Below, piece by piece: positions 9,364 to 18,973 of a DNA stretch of 64,000 nucleotides. Made by a program: the position numbers and the translations under genes. The notes beneath the pieces were generated by a model. It was not told where the DNA came from, searched no databases, and saw only the letters and a list, made by a program, of their open reading frames with translations. The first letter of the stretch is position 1; the number at the start of each line of letters is the position of its first letter. The DNA comes from Sphingomonas sp. SORGH_AS_0879 (GTDB lineage Bacteria > Pseudomonadota > Alphaproteobacteria > Sphingomonadales > Sphingomonadaceae). The stretch spans positions 2,242,001-2,306,000 of the forward strand of contig NZ_JAUTBJ010000002.1 in assembly GCF_030819175.1 (NCBI RefSeq), in the 5' to 3' direction.

Positions 9364-10414
9364 TACGACGCGCCATGGCCGACCGGGTTTCGCGGCATTG
9401 TTCGCCGCCCTGCCGGTCGCGGTCGTGGTGGTCGATCCAGAGGATCGGATCGCCCATGCCAACGGGCTTGCCGAACAGCTGTTGAACCTGTCCGAGCGGT
9501 TGATGATCGGACAGCCGCTGGCGGCGATCCTGCCCCCGCCCGATGCGCCTCGCAGTCGCGACGGGCATGGCTTCGCCGTGTACGACACGGTCATCGCGAC
9601 ACCGCGCGGCCACAAGATCCGGGTCGATTTTGTCGAAGCGCAAATCCCCGATCATACGGGCTGGCGAGCGATCACCCTGCACAGCGCCGGACAGTCGCGC
9701 CGTCTGGCCCATGCCTCGGAACGCAGCGCCGGTGCGCGGGCCGCCATAGGCGCCGCCGCGATGCTCGCGCACGAGATCAAGAACCCGCTGTCCGGCATCC
9801 GGGGTGCGGCGCAACTCCTCAACGGTGGCGAGTTGACCACGCTGATCACCACCGAGGTGGACCGGATCGCCGCGCTCATCGATCGGATGCAGGATTTCAG
9901 CGATACCAGACCCTTGCCGCTGGCATCGGAGAATATCTATCCGCTGCTCGCCCATGCGCGGGGGGTGGCGCTGGCCGGTTTCGCGCGTGGTATCCAGATC
10001 GAGGAGCGGTTCGACCCTTCGTTGCCGCCCGCGCGGATCAATCGCGACGCCTTGCTTCAGATCGTCATCAACCTGTTGAAGAACGCGCGCGAAGCGGTTC
10101 GGTCCGTGCGCAACCCCCGGATCATCCTGACGACCGCCTATCGTCATGGCATGTCGGTCAGCACGGACGATGGACGGACCCGCCTGCCTCTGCCCATCGA
10201 AATCTGCGTGATCGACAATGGCCCGGGCGCGCCTCCGGACATCGCGGACCACATGTTCGATCCCTTCGTCTCCAGCCGCCGCGAGGGGCAGGGGCTCGGC
10301 CTTGCCCTTGTCGACAAGCTGGTCCGCGACATGAGCGGCATCATTCAATATGCAAGAGAGGGCTCGCCCGAAATGACCGTCCTGCGTCTGTTGCTGCCCC
10401 GGGCCGCCGTATGA
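9347..10414 (+). CDS. ntrB: Nitrogen regulation sensor kinase NtrB
   Basis: About 355 residues. It is the cytoplasmic sensor kinase that phosphorylates NtrC under nitrogen limitation. A PAS-like domain ([20 protein letters not shown]) is followed by the H-box [18 protein letters not shown] with the phospho-accepting His, the N-box NLLKNAREA, the G1 box DNGPGAP and the G2 box GQGLGLALV. No ATG lies in frame near the expected start. The in-frame TTG at 9347, inside the end of dusB, gives an N-terminus of family-like length, and a second TTG at 9398 would cut into the PAS domain. The start is therefore uncertain. The stop overlaps ntrC (ATGA). Confidence 0.9.
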   Translation: MQPRPDTTRHGRPGFAALFAALPVAVVVVDPEDRIAHANGLAEQLLNLSERLMIGQPLAAILPPPDAPRSRDGHGFAVYDTVIATPRGHKIRVDFVEAQIPDHTGWRAITLHSAGQSRRLAHASERSAGARAAIGAAAMLAHEIKNPLSGIRGAAQLLNGGELTTLITTEVDRIAALIDRMQDFSDTRPLPLASENIYPLLAHARGVALAGFARGIQIEERFDPSLPPARINRDALLQIVINLLKNAREAVRSVRNPRIILTTAYRHGMSVSTDDGRTRLPLPIEICVIDNGPGAPPDIADHMFDPFVSSRREGQGLGLALVDKLVRDMSGIIQYAREGSPEMTVLRLLLPRAAV

Positions 10415-11853
10415 GCCATGTCCTGGTCGTCGATGACGACGCCGCGATCCGCACCGTGGTCGGGCAGGCGCTGCGCCGCGCAGGGCATGAAGTCACGACG
10501 GTGGAAACGCTGGCCCGGCTCGACAAGATGCTGGCGGGCGGCGCGCCGGACATATTGGTGACGGACGTCATCCTGCCCGACGGTGACGGGATCGACCATA
10601 TCCGAAGCGTCGCCCAGCGTTTTCCAACCCTGCCCATCATCATCCTGTCAGCGCAGAATACCCTGACCACGGCGGTGCGCGCGGCGGAGGTGGGCGCCTA
10701 TGAATATCTGCCGAAGCCCTTCGACCTCGACGCGCTGACCAATGCGGTGGCGGGGGCGCTGGCGCGGCGGGGGGTGCTGGTCGAGGACGCCTTGCCGGAC
10801 GACGATCGCGCGCTTCCGCTGATCGGTCGCTCGCAGGCGATGCAAAGCGTGTATCGCATCATCGCGCGCGTGATCGCGACCGACCTCACCGTGCTGATCT
10901 CCGGCGAGTCGGGAACCGGCAAGGAACTGGTCGCGCGGGCGATCCACGATCTGGGCCCGCGCCGCGCGGCCCCGTTCCTGGCGATCAACATGGCCGCGAT
11001 CCCGCGCGAATTGATCGAGGCCGAGTTGTTCGGCCATGAACGCGGCGCGTTCACCGGCGCGGCACAGCGCAATGCAGGGCGCTTCGAACAGGCGGCCGGC
11101 GGCACCCTGTTCCTCGACGAAATCGGCGACATGCCGATGGAGGCGCAGACCCGGTTGCTGCGGGTCCTCCAGTCGGGCGAGTTCACCACCGTGGGCGGCG
11201 CGCGGACGATCCGTACCGATGTCCGCATCGTCGCGGCGACGAACCGCGATCTCGGCCAACAGGTCGTATCCGGCCAGTTCCGCGAAGACCTGTTCTACCG
11301 TCTCAACGTCGTCCCCATCGCACTCCCCGCCTTGCGCGAGCGGCGACAGGATATCCCCTTGCTGGCCCGGCATTTCCTGGAGAACGCCGCGTTGCAGGGT
11401 CTGCCGAGGCGGCGGATCGACAGTCAGGCGGTCGATGTGCTGGTGGCGCATGACTGGCCCGGCAATGTGCGCGAACTGGAGAATATGATGCGTCGCCTCG
11501 CCGTCCTGGCGCGCGACGAGGTGATCGATGCGGAGGCGATCCGCGCGATGATGGGCGAAGCGCGTCAGTCGCCTCATGGTCCGGACGACGCGCATGGCGG
11601 CGATCTGGCGGCTGCGGTCCGCAGCTATCTCGCGCGGCTTGCCGTGGAGCGTCCCGCGTCGCTGGATGACGGCTCGCTTTACGACCGTGTCATCGGCGAG
11701 GTCGAACGCCCGTTGATCGAAGCGATGCTGGCGCGACACGGCGGCAATCAACTTCGAACCGCCCGCGCGATGGGGATCAATCGCAATACCCTGCGCAAGC
11801 GGCTCGACACGCTTCACATTCCGGTCAGTGGCGATGACGAGTCGGCGGATTGA
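10411..11853 (+). CDS. ntrC: Nitrogen regulation response regulator NtrC
   Basis: 480 residues. It is a sigma-54 activator of nitrogen assimilation genes. The receiver domain has Asp52 (VTDVILPDGDG) and the conserved Lys in YLPKPF. The AAA+ domain has Walker A GESGTGKE, the sigma-54-contacting GAFTGA loop (HERGAFTGAAQR), and Walker B LFLDEIGDMP. The C-terminal Fis-type helix-turn-helix is GGNQLRTARAMGINRNTLRK. It overlaps ntrB by four bases and is followed 61 bp later by ntrY. All parts needed for sigma-54 activation are intact. Confidence 0.97.
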   Translation: MSHVLVVDDDAAIRTVVGQALRRAGHEVTTVETLARLDKMLAGGAPDILVTDVILPDGDGIDHIRSVAQRFPTLPIIILSAQNTLTTAVRAAEVGAYEYLPKPFDLDALTNAVAGALARRGVLVEDALPDDDRALPLIGRSQAMQSVYRIIARVIATDLTVLISGESGTGKELVARAIHDLGPRRAAPFLAINMAAIPRELIEAELFGHERGAFTGAAQRNAGRFEQAAGGTLFLDEIGDMPMEAQTRLLRVLQSGEFTTVGGARTIRTDVRIVAATNRDLGQQVVSGQFREDLFYRLNVVPIALPALRERRQDIPLLARHFLENAALQGLPRRRIDSQAVDVLVAHDWPGNVRELENMMRRLAVLARDEVIDAEAIRAMMGEARQSPHGPDDAHGGDLAAAVRSYLARLAVERPASLDDGSLYDRVIGEVERPLIEAMLARHGGNQLRTARAMGINRNTLRKRLDTLHIPVSGDDESAD

Positions 11854-11914
11854 CTAACGAAATTTTTACGAATTGTGGCTTGCAGGTCACGCTTCACGTT
11901 GTACGATTGCAACG

Positions 11915-14161
11915 ATGTTGGCGTCCCTGAAGCCTGCCGGTCCCATCGAACCGCCGCGATCCCGCTTCGCGGTGACACCGGCGGTGGAGGTGGCGATCGT
12001 TATCGGTGCGATCGCCATCGCCGCCGGAGCCTATTGGTTCATCGACCAGCGGCATGATGCGCAGGGACTGATTGCGCCGCCGGTCATCGCCGGTCTGCTG
12101 GCCCTCAATCTCGTGCCGGGCATTCTGCTCCTGATGCTGCTCGGGCGGCGGGTCGCCATGCGGCGCGCGGCGGAGTCTGCGGTCGGCGGGGGCGGGCGGC
12201 TTCATGTCCGACTGGTGGCGATCTTCTCGCTCACTGCCAGCGTCCCCATCCTGCTGACCGTCGTGACGGCGTCGGTGATGTTCCAGTCGTCGGCGGAATT
12301 CTGGATTTCCGACCGCGCCCGCAAGGCGTTCAGCGACGCGATGGACATCGCCCGCCAGTCGCAGCAGCAGATCATCAACCGCTGGGTCTTTGCCGGGCGC
12401 GCCATGTCGCAGGACCTGGGGCGCAACCTGCCGGTGCTGCGCGAGAACCGGCGCGACTTCCACGATTATCTGGTCCAGCAGACGATCGTGCGCGACATGG
12501 AGGAGGCGGTCCTCTTCTCCTATGATCCCAAACAGGGCTTCAAATTCTACGACTTCTTCAATCAGCCGACCGATGCAAGCTTCCGAGAGTTGGTGACGCC
12601 CGAAATGATGGGCCAGGCCAGCCGGTCGAACCGGCCCGAAGTCGGTATCAACGAACAACGCGTCTGGGTCGTCACGCCCCTGCCGGACAGCAGCGGGATC
12701 ATGCTCTACGTCGGGACCAGCGTGAACGCCGCGTTCCTGAGCAAACAGCATTTCGCCGCCGAAGATGTAGTCGAGGGCTATCGCGCGTTGCAGGGCCGGG
12801 CCCGGTCTCTCCAGCTGAAGTTCAACATCGCTTTGTTCTTCGTCGCCCTGCTAATCGTCGGGATCGCGGTGTGGATCGCGCTGGCGGTGGCCGATCGGCT
12901 GGTGCGACCGGTGGGCGAACTGGTCGATGCGGCCCGGCGCATCGCGGGCGGTGACCTGACCGCCCGCGTGCCCGATCCCCGCACCCGCGACGAGGTCGGC
13001 ACGCTGGCCAATGCGTTCAACCAGATGACCGGCCAGTTGGAACAGCAGAATACCGAACTGGTCACCGCCAACGCCCAACTCGACAATCGCCGTGCGCTGA
13101 TCGAGGCGGTGATGGCGGGGGTTTCGGCGGGCGTCGTCGCGATCGGTGCCGATCGCCAGGTCCGGATCGCCAACAACTCCGCCGACATGCTGCTCGGCGT
13201 AGAGCCGGGCGGACTGATCGGCCATCGCCTGATCGAGGTCGCCCCCGAACTGGACGCACTGCTCGACCAGGGGCGGCGGGAGGCGACGGTGCAGGTCGCG
13301 CTGCACGGCGACATGCGGACGCTGGCGGTGCGGATCGCGCAGACGGCGGACGGGCCGATCCTGACCTTCGATGACATCACGCAGCAATTGCTCGATCAGC
13401 GCCGGGCCGCCTGGTCGGATGTCGCACGGCGCATCGCGCATGAGATCAAGAACCCGCTGACCCCCATCCAGTTGGCGGCGGAGAGGCTCCAGCGGCGCTA
13501 TGGCAAGGTCATCGATCCGCAGGACGAAACCTTCGGTCGCCTGACCGAGACGATCGTCCGTCAGGTTGGCGACCTGCGCCGGATGGTCGACGAATTCTCC
13601 TCCTTCGCGCGTATGCCCAAACCGGTCTTTCGCGAGGAAGCGATCGCGGACATCTGCGCCCAGGCGATGTTCCTCCATGAGGTCGCCCATCCCGAGATCC
13701 GCTTCGAGATGGAGCAGGACGAGCCCGCGCCGATGATGGTTTGTGACCGGCGGCAGATGAGCCAGGCGCTGACCAACATCGTCAAGAATGCGGTGGAGGC
13801 GATCGAGGCGCGGCCGGACGGGATGAAGGGCGGCCATGTCATGCTGACCGTCGGGCAGCAGGGGGGCATGGTGACGATTACCGTTGCCGATAACGGCGTC
13901 GGCCTGCCGCCCGAGCGCGACAGGATCATAGAGCCCTATATGACGACGCGCGCGCGCGGCACCGGCCTGGGCCTCGCCATCGTCAACAAGATCATCGCGG
14001 AACATGCCGGCACGATCGGCTTTTCCGACAATCCTACCGGCGGCACCATCGTTTCGATGATGTTCGATGCCGGCGCCCTGGCGGCGCTGGATCAGGGTGG
14101 CGCCGAACCCGAACTGGCTGGGGAGGGCCAGCTCACCGCTTTGACTCGTACTCGGACGTAA
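11915..14161 (+). CDS. ntrY: Membrane sensor histidine kinase NtrY
   Basis: 748 residues from the ATG at 11915 (MLASLKPAGP). Predicted membrane segments lie near residues 25-50, 58-78, 95-120 and about 305-330, and a HAMP domain follows (ADRLVRPVGELVDAARRI). A PAS domain then leads to the H-box [20 protein letters not shown], the N-box IVKNAVEAIEAR, and the ATP-binding motifs DNGVGLPPE and GTGLGLAIVNKI. With NtrX it forms the second nitrogen/redox two-component pair of alphaproteobacteria. The gene ends six bases before ntrX. Confidence 0.95.
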   Translation: MLASLKPAGPIEPPRSRFAVTPAVEVAIVIGAIAIAAGAYWFIDQRHDAQGLIAPPVIAGLLALNLVPGILLLMLLGRRVAMRRAAESAVGGGGRLHVRLVAIFSLTASVPILLTVVTASVMFQSSAEFWISDRARKAFSDAMDIARQSQQQIINRWVFAGRAMSQDLGRNLPVLRENRRDFHDYLVQQTIVRDMEEAVLFSYDPKQGFKFYDFFNQPTDASFRELVTPEMMGQASRSNRPEVGINEQRVWVVTPLPDSSGIMLYVGTSVNAAFLSKQHFAAEDVVEGYRALQGRARSLQLKFNIALFFVALLIVGIAVWIALAVADRLVRPVGELVDAARRIAGGDLTARVPDPRTRDEVGTLANAFNQMTGQLEQQNTELVTANAQLDNRRALIEAVMAGVSAGVVAIGADRQVRIANNSADMLLGVEPGGLIGHRLIEVAPELDALLDQGRREATVQVALHGDMRTLAVRIAQTADGPILTFDDITQQLLDQRRAAWSDVARRIAHEIKNPLTPIQLAAERLQRRYGKVIDPQDETFGRLTETIVRQVGDLRRMVDEFSSFARMPKPVFREEAIADICAQAMFLHEVAHPEIRFEMEQDEPAPMMVCDRRQMSQALTNIVKNAVEAIEARPDGMKGGHVMLTVGQQGGMVTITVADNGVGLPPERDRIIEPYMTTRARGTGLGLAIVNKIIAEHAGTIGFSDNPTGGTIVSMMFDAGALAALDQGGAEPELAGEGQLTALTRTRT

Positions 14162-14167
14162 AGAATC

Positions 14168-15544
14168 ATGGCTTTGGACATTCTCGTCGTCGATGACGAA
14201 CTCGATATCCGCGAACTGGTCGCCGGCGTGCTGGAGGATGAGGGCTATGACGCCCGAGTCGCCGCCGACAGCGATGCCGCGCTGGAGGCTGTGGCCGTGC
14301 GGCGACCGTCGCTGGTACTGCTCGACGTCTGGTTGCAGGGCTCGAAGCTCGACGGTCTGGAACTGCTCGATGAGATCAAGCGGCGCGACCCCTCGATCCC
14401 TGTGCTGGTCATTTCGGGCCACGGCAACCTCGACACGGCGGTGGCGGCGATCCGGAAAGGGGCCGCAGACTTCATCGAAAAGCCGTTCGAGGCCGAACGC
14501 CTGTTGCTGATGGTCGGGCGCGCGACCGAGACCGAGCGGTTGCGGCGCGAGAACGCCTCGCTGCGCGCCAGTGCCGGGCGGGAAACCGATCTCACCGGTT
14601 CCTCCAGCGCGATCAACGGCATCCGCGCCACCCTGAAGCGTGTTGCCGCGACCGGAAGCCGCGTGCTGATCATGGGCGCGGCGGGTGTCGGCAAGGAAGT
14701 CGCGGCGCGGCTACTCCACGGCTGGAGCAACCGGTCGAGTGCGCCTTTCGTGGTCGTCAGTGCGGCGCGCATGACGCCCGAGCGCGTCGATGAAGAATTG
14801 TTCGGGGTGGAGGAGGGGGGGGACCTCGTCCGCACCGGGCTGCTGGAACAGGCGCATGGCGGCACCTTGTTCCTGGACGAGATCGCCGACATGCCGATCG
14901 CGACCCAGGCGCGTATCCTGCGCGTGTTGACCGACCAGAGCTTCACGCGCGTCGGCGGTACGCGGGTGGTGAAGGTCGATGTCCGCGTCGTCTCCGCCAC
15001 GGCGCGCGACCTGACGCAGGAGATCGCCGAGGGCAGGTTCCGCGAGGACCTTTATTATCGCCTCAACGTCGTGCCGGTGACCATCCCTTCGCTGTCCGAA
15101 CGGCGGGAAGACATCCCGCCGCTGGTCGAGCATTTCATGGCGCATTACGCCACCGAACGCCGCGTCCGCACGCCCGAGATCGCGCCCGATGCGATGGTCG
15201 CGATGCAATCCTATGACTGGCCGGGCAATGTCCGCCAGCTTCGCAACGTGGTCGAGCGGACCATCATCCTGGCACCGGGCGACCGCGTCGGCCGCATCGA
15301 CCTGGACCTGTTGCCCGCCGAAGTGCTGGGAGAGGGGGCCGATATGGGGGGCGGGGGCGCCACCGCCATCATGGGTGCTCCCTTGCGCGAGGCGCGTGAG
15401 AGTTGGGAGCGCGAATATTTGCGCGTCCAGATCCGGCGTTTTTCGGGCAACATCTCCCGCACCGCCAGCTTCATCGGGATGGAACGGTCCGCGCTCCACC
15501 GCAAGCTGAAGCTGCTGGGGATCAGCGAGACGCGCGACGAGTGA
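14168..15544 (+). CDS. ntrX: Response regulator NtrX
   Basis: 458 residues. The receiver has Asp53 (LLDVWLQGSKLDG) and Lys in FIEKPF. The AAA+ domain has Walker A-like MGAAGVGKE and Walker B LFLDEIADMP, and the C-terminal Fis-type helix is GNISRTASFIGMERSALHRK. The segment where NtrC carries GAFTGA reads FGVEEGGDLVRTGLLEQA, so the sigma-54 contact loop is missing. This is known for alphaproteobacterial NtrX and implies it does not activate sigma-54 promoters in the usual way. A GC hairpin lies between its end and hfq. Confidence 0.95.
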   Translation: MALDILVVDDELDIRELVAGVLEDEGYDARVAADSDAALEAVAVRRPSLVLLDVWLQGSKLDGLELLDEIKRRDPSIPVLVISGHGNLDTAVAAIRKGAADFIEKPFEAERLLLMVGRATETERLRRENASLRASAGRETDLTGSSSAINGIRATLKRVAATGSRVLIMGAAGVGKEVAARLLHGWSNRSSAPFVVVSAARMTPERVDEELFGVEEGGDLVRTGLLEQAHGGTLFLDEIADMPIATQARILRVLTDQSFTRVGGTRVVKVDVRVVSATARDLTQEIAEGRFREDLYYRLNVVPVTIPSLSERREDIPPLVEHFMAHYATERRVRTPEIAPDAMVAMQSYDWPGNVRQLRNVVERTIILAPGDRVGRIDLDLLPAEVLGEGADMGGGGATAIMGAPLREARESWEREYLRVQIRRFSGNISRTASFIGMERSALHRKLKLLGISETRDE

Positions 15545-15600
15545 CGCAATGGTCATGCGCTCGCCTCTGGACGAATGCCCCTCGAAACCATAGATATTGG

Positions 15601-15623
15601 CCGCGCCCGGCACACGGGCGCGG
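15601..15623. terminator. GC-rich hairpin between ntrX and hfq
   Basis: A perfect 9-bp stem, CCGCGCCCG at 15601-15609 and CGGGCGCGG at 15615-15623, with a 5-nt loop. Only TT follows, so it is a weak terminator or attenuator candidate within an otherwise gene-free 141-bp gap. Confidence 0.35.
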
Positions 15624-15685
15624 TTCCGACGCCGGGAAACGGCGCTATTCGCGGGCACGGACCCGCCAAGAATAAGGGCTCGACC

Positions 15686-16177
15686 ATGGCCGACAAATCA
15701 GGTTCGCTTCAGGACCTCTTTCTGAATGCGCTGCGCCGCTCGAAGGCGCCGGTTACCATGTTCCTCGTCAAGGGTGTGAAGCTCCAGGGCATCGTGACCT
15801 GGTTCGACAATTTCTCGGTGCTGCTGCGCCGGGACGGACAGTCGCAGCTGATCTACAAGCATGCCATCTCCACCATCATGCCGTCCGGTCCGCTGGACGT
15901 GGCCGCGATCGTCGACGGCGTGAACGAACAGCAGCGCAAGAACCCGCTGTTGCAGGAAATCTTTCTCAACGCGGTGCGCAAATCCGAAGACCCCGTCACC
16001 ATGTTCCTGATCAACGGCGTCATGCTGCAGGGTCAGATTGCGGGCTTCGACCTGTTCTGCATGCTGCTCCAGCGTGAGGGCATGGCGCAGTTGGTCTATA
16101 AGCATGCCGTCTCGACCATTCAGCCCGCCCGGCCGCTGAATCTGGCCGAAGAGCAGGCGGGATCGACCGAGGATTGA
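15686..16177 (+). CDS. hfq: RNA chaperone Hfq with two tandem Sm domains
   Basis: 163 residues from the ATG at 15686, about double the core Hfq length. Domain 1 (residues 7-68) has [28 protein letters not shown] and YKHAIST (Tyr57, Lys58, His59). Domain 2 (residues 88-149) has [28 protein letters not shown] and YKHAVST (Tyr138, Lys139, His140). Both Sm2 motifs are intact, and a 19-residue linker joins the domains. Hfq pairs small RNAs with mRNAs. Rim residues differ: RRSK in domain 1 but RKSE in domain 2. The domains are diverged in sequence, so this is not an assembly duplication. Its stop overlaps the TTG start of hflX (TTGA). Confidence 0.96.
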   Translation: MADKSGSLQDLFLNALRRSKAPVTMFLVKGVKLQGIVTWFDNFSVLLRRDGQSQLIYKHAISTIMPSGPLDVAAIVDGVNEQQRKNPLLQEIFLNAVRKSEDPVTMFLINGVMLQGQIAGFDLFCMLLQREGMAQLVYKHAVSTIQPARPLNLAEEQAGSTED

Positions 16178-17466
16178 GTACCGGTTTCGATCGCGATCGC
16201 GGTGAATTCACGCGGGGTGCCCGCACCGTCATCGTCCTGCCGGATCAGGGCGATGCGGCGCGGGATGCCGATGCGCGTCTGGACGAAACCGCTGGCCTGG
16301 CCATGGCGATCGGCCTGGATGTGGTCGAGCGCATCGCGCTGCGTGTCCGGGCCCCCAAACCCGCGACCCTGATCGGCAGCGGCCAGGTCGAACAGGTCGC
16401 CCAGCAGGTCCGGATGGAGGAGGCGCAACTCGTCGTGTTCGACGGAGCGCTTACGCCCGTTCAGCAGCGCAATCTCGAAACCGCGCTTGAGGCCAAGGTC
16501 ATCGACCGAACCGGCCTGATCCTGGAGATTTTCGGTGAGCGCGCCGCGACCGCCGAGGGGCGGTTGCAAGTCGAACTGGCGCATCTGGATTATCAGGCCG
16601 GTCGATTGGTTCGTAGCTGGACCCACCTTGAGCGTCAGCGCGGCGGTTTCGGCTTCCTGGGCGGCCCCGGCGAAACGCAGATCGAGGCCGACCGCCGGAT
16701 GATCCGCGACCGCATGGCGCGCCTGCGTCGCGAGTTGGATCAAGTCAGCCGGACGCGGGGCCTCCACCGCGATCGGCGTCAGCGCGCACCTTGGCCGATC
16801 ATCGCGCTGGTCGGCTATACCAACGCCGGAAAATCGACACTTTTCAATCGCCTGACTGGCGCTCATGTCATGGCGAAAGACCTGTTGTTCGCGACGCTCG
16901 ACCCGACCTTGCGGCAGATCCAGTTGCCGGGCATCGATAAGGCGATCCTGTCGGACACGGTGGGCTTCGTTTCCGACCTGCCGACCCAGTTGGTCGCCGC
17001 GTTCAAGGCGACGCTGGAAGAGGTGGTGTCCGCAGACCTGCTGATCCATGTCCGCGATATCGCGCATCCCGATAGCGAAGCCCAGCGAGCGGATGTCGAG
17101 GCGGTGCTGACCGAGATCGGTGTCGATCCCGAAACCCCGCGCTTCGAGGCGTGGAACAAGATGGATCTCGTCGAAGGCGATCTGCGAGACGACCTCCTCG
17201 CGGAGGCCGAGCGGCGTTCCAACATCGTTGCCGTATCGGCGATGACGGGGGAGGGCATCGATGACCTGATCGAGCAGGTAGCGCAGGCGTTGACCTCCGG
17301 CCACCGCCGCTACCGCGTGACGCTCGACGCAGGCGACGGGGCGGGGGCGGCATGGCTGCATGCCCATGGCGAAGTGCTGGATCAGGCGATCGAGGGCGAA
17401 CAGGCGGTTTATGACGTTCGCCTGTCGCCGCCCGATTATGACCGGTTCACCCGCCGCGGCGCTTGA
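16174..17466 (+). CDS. hflX: Ribosome-associated GTPase HflX
   Basis: 430 residues starting at TTG 16174, which overlaps the hfq stop. HflX is a GTPase that binds 50S/70S ribosomes and helps split stalled ribosomes. The N-terminal HflX domain includes GSGQVEQV, and the glycine-rich linker [15 protein letters not shown] is present. The G domain has Walker [15 protein letters not shown] (G3), and NKMD (G4). The hfq-hflX pairing is ancestral in proteobacteria. Its last 20 bp overlap the convergent mazG. Confidence 0.96.
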   Translation: MSTGFDRDRGEFTRGARTVIVLPDQGDAARDADARLDETAGLAMAIGLDVVERIALRVRAPKPATLIGSGQVEQVAQQVRMEEAQLVVFDGALTPVQQRNLETALEAKVIDRTGLILEIFGERAATAEGRLQVELAHLDYQAGRLVRSWTHLERQRGGFGFLGGPGETQIEADRRMIRDRMARLRRELDQVSRTRGLHRDRRQRAPWPIIALVGYTNAGKSTLFNRLTGAHVMAKDLLFATLDPTLRQIQLPGIDKAILSDTVGFVSDLPTQLVAAFKATLEEVVSADLLIHVRDIAHPDSEAQRADVEAVLTEIGVDPETPRFEAWNKMDLVEGDLRDDLLAEAERRSNIVAVSAMTGEGIDDLIEQVAQALTSGHRRYRVTLDAGDGAGAAWLHAHGEVLDQAIEGEQAVYDVRLSPPDYDRFTRRGA

Positions 17467-18184
17467 CCCTCTGCCACAAGGCTTCCTTGCCTTCCAGGTC
17501 GAGCGCCGCAAAGCCTTCGCCGGCTTCCTGCTCCATTGCACGGAAGCGACGCTCGAACTTGAGGTTGCCGTTACGCAACGCCGCCTCGGCGTCGATGCCA
17601 TGGTGGCGCGCCCAGTTGACCACGGCGAACAGCAGATCGCCAAATTCCTCTTCGAGCGTCTCCGGCGGCGCTTCGGCGATTTCCTGCAATTCCTCGTCGA
17701 TCTTGGCGCGCGCGCCCTGCGGATCGGGCCAGTCGAAGCCGACCCTGGCGGCACGGTTTTGCAGCTTCTCGGCCCGCATGAGCGCAGGTAGGCCGAGCGC
17801 CACACCGTCGAGCGTACCGCTCGCCGCCTTGGCGCGTCGCTCCTCGGCCTTGATCTGCTCCCAAAGATGATGACCGCCTTCGGCGACGTCGCCGAAGATA
17901 TGCGGATGGCGTCGCTCCATCTTGTCGCTGATCGCGGTCACGACATCCGGGAGGGAGAAATGGCCGAGGTCGGCGGCGATCTGGGCATGGAAGACGACTT
18001 GCAGTAGCAGATCGCCGAGTTCGTCCTTCAAGTCCGCCATGTCGCCACGCGCAATCGCGTCCGCGACTTCATGTGCTTCCTCGATCGTATAGGGCGCGAT
18101 GCTCTCGAAGCTCTGGGCAACGTCCCATTCGCAGCCCGTTTGGGGGTCGCGCAGGCGCTTCATGATAGTCAGCAGGCGATCCAC
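17447..18184 (-). CDS. mazG: Nucleoside triphosphate pyrophosphohydrolase MazG
   Basis: 245 residues starting at GTG 18184 with a good ribosome site (AAGGAG nine bases upstream). It hydrolyses NTPs to NMPs. Two MazG folds are visible, each with the EExxE/ExxD type metal site: TIEEAHEVADAI and DLKDELGDLLLQVVFHAQIA in the first, TLEEEFGDLLFAVVNWARH in the second. A 3.3 kb mobile patchwork begins about 48 bp upstream of its start, so its transcription may depend on sequence inside or near that element. Confidence 0.95.
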   Translation of the reverse strand: MDRLLTIMKRLRDPQTGCEWDVAQSFESIAPYTIEEAHEVADAIARGDMADLKDELGDLLLQVVFHAQIAADLGHFSLPDVVTAISDKMERRHPHIFGDVAEGGHHLWEQIKAEERRAKAASGTLDGVALGLPALMRAEKLQNRAARVGFDWPDPQGARAKIDEELQEIAEAPPETLEEEFGDLLFAVVNWARHHGIDAEAALRNGNLKFERRFRAMEQEAGEGFAALDLEGKEALWQRVKRRGG

Positions 18185-18231
18185 CGAACCCTACTCCTTG
18201 TTCCCGCAATCTAGAAAAGGCATAACCGTCG

Positions 18232-18249
18232 CCAGATAGAAATGACACC
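18232..18249 (+). repeat. Left terminal inverted repeat of the mobile patchwork
   Basis: CCAGATAGAAATGACACC. It matches the inverted copy at 21487-21504 with one mismatch and lies 48 bp upstream of the mazG start codon. Confidence 0.65.
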
Positions 18250-18259
18250 GTCTGCTAGC

Positions 18260-18307
18260 AGCGGGGGCAGCGTGGAGCCATCCAAGCAGCGCAGCGCTGC
18301 CCCCGCT
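18260..18307. repeat. 48-bp hairpin with AGCGGGGGCAGCG arms
   Basis: AGCGGGGGCAGCG at 18260-18272 is perfectly complementary to CGCTGCCCCCGCT at 18295-18307, with a 22-nt loop. The core resembles the sequence just after the IS3-type pseudogene (AGCGGGGGGCAG near 19933), so the arms may be abutting ends of IS3-family elements. That link is tentative. Confidence 0.4.
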
Positions 18308-18747
18308 GATGCGACACCCCTCGGCTCCTGAACCCGGACCCGCTGCGCCAGCAGCGGGCTCGGTCAGCCCGGTTTCCAGGCGGCTACCCTTTCCCGAAAC
18401 TCCATGTCCGATGGCGCATTTCGGGAAAAGGCAATCGAGAACATATTTCGGGAAGTCCGTCTTGGAAGCATGCGGCCCAGACGGTCGGTGGCCGGGAGTC
18501 TTACCCGACCTTCGTCGTCTAATCGCGCTGGTTGCAAGACTTATGTGATCTGTCGCTGCCGGAAGCATGGTCGTCTTCGCGGTCGGCATGAGCCGCCGCA
18601 TGATGGGGCTTCGCGGGTGACCCTTCCTATGTTTTCGGCGCACTGGAGCGCTGACAGGCGACTGGTGCAACGAACGTCGCGGAATGGATCAGCCTACGTC
18701 CCGGCAGGACGTCTCGTTGGCGCCTTGCGACGCTGGCGAGTTGGGGA
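18308..18747. other. Non-coding stretch with TTTCGGGAA repeats
   Basis: I see no convincing gene here. TTTCCCGAAA (18390-18399) and TTTCGGGAAA (18419-18428) form a 10-bp stem with a 19-nt loop, and TTTCGGGAAG recurs at 18446-18455, 27 bp on. The open frames on both strands look random. The stretch is probably end sequence or debris of insertion elements. Confidence 0.35.
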
Positions 18748-18900
18748 TCAGATGGTGGCAGCTGTGCTCCGGAACGGTTCGCCGGTGGTCAGCATGCTAT
18801 GCATGATGACGGCGAGCTTGCGGGCAACGGCCACTGCGGCGCGCTTGAAGCCGAGCCGCTCCCGCAGCGTCAGACCCCAGCTACGCAGATCGGACTCTGC
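18748..18900 (-). pseudogene. IS110-family transposase, C-terminal remnant
   Basis: The minus-strand frame ending at 18748 contains LRSWGLTLRERLGFKRAA followed by VAVARKLAVIMHSMLTTGEPF, which is the characteristic C-terminus of IS110/IS116/IS902 transposases. Only about 50 residues remain; the upstream sequence in the same frame is unrelated. The catalytic domains are gone, so it is inactive. Confidence 0.7.
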
Positions 18901-18973
18901 CCGGCTGGGCGTCCTGTCGAGACTGGACCGATGCGCGGGACGAAAATGGGGGCACGAAGCCCCCATCAGGCGC

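Noticed and set aside
9375..9377. ATG near the start of ntrB
   Set aside because: It is out of frame with the kinase and leads to random sequence.
15686..16177. Tandem Hfq as an assembly duplication
   Set aside because: The halves differ at many positions and are joined by a unique linker, so they are an old duplication.
18191..18670. Minus-strand open frame of 159 codons upstream of mazG
   Set aside because: It crosses the inverted repeat and hairpins and has no protein-like pattern, so it looks like insertion-element debris rather than a gene.
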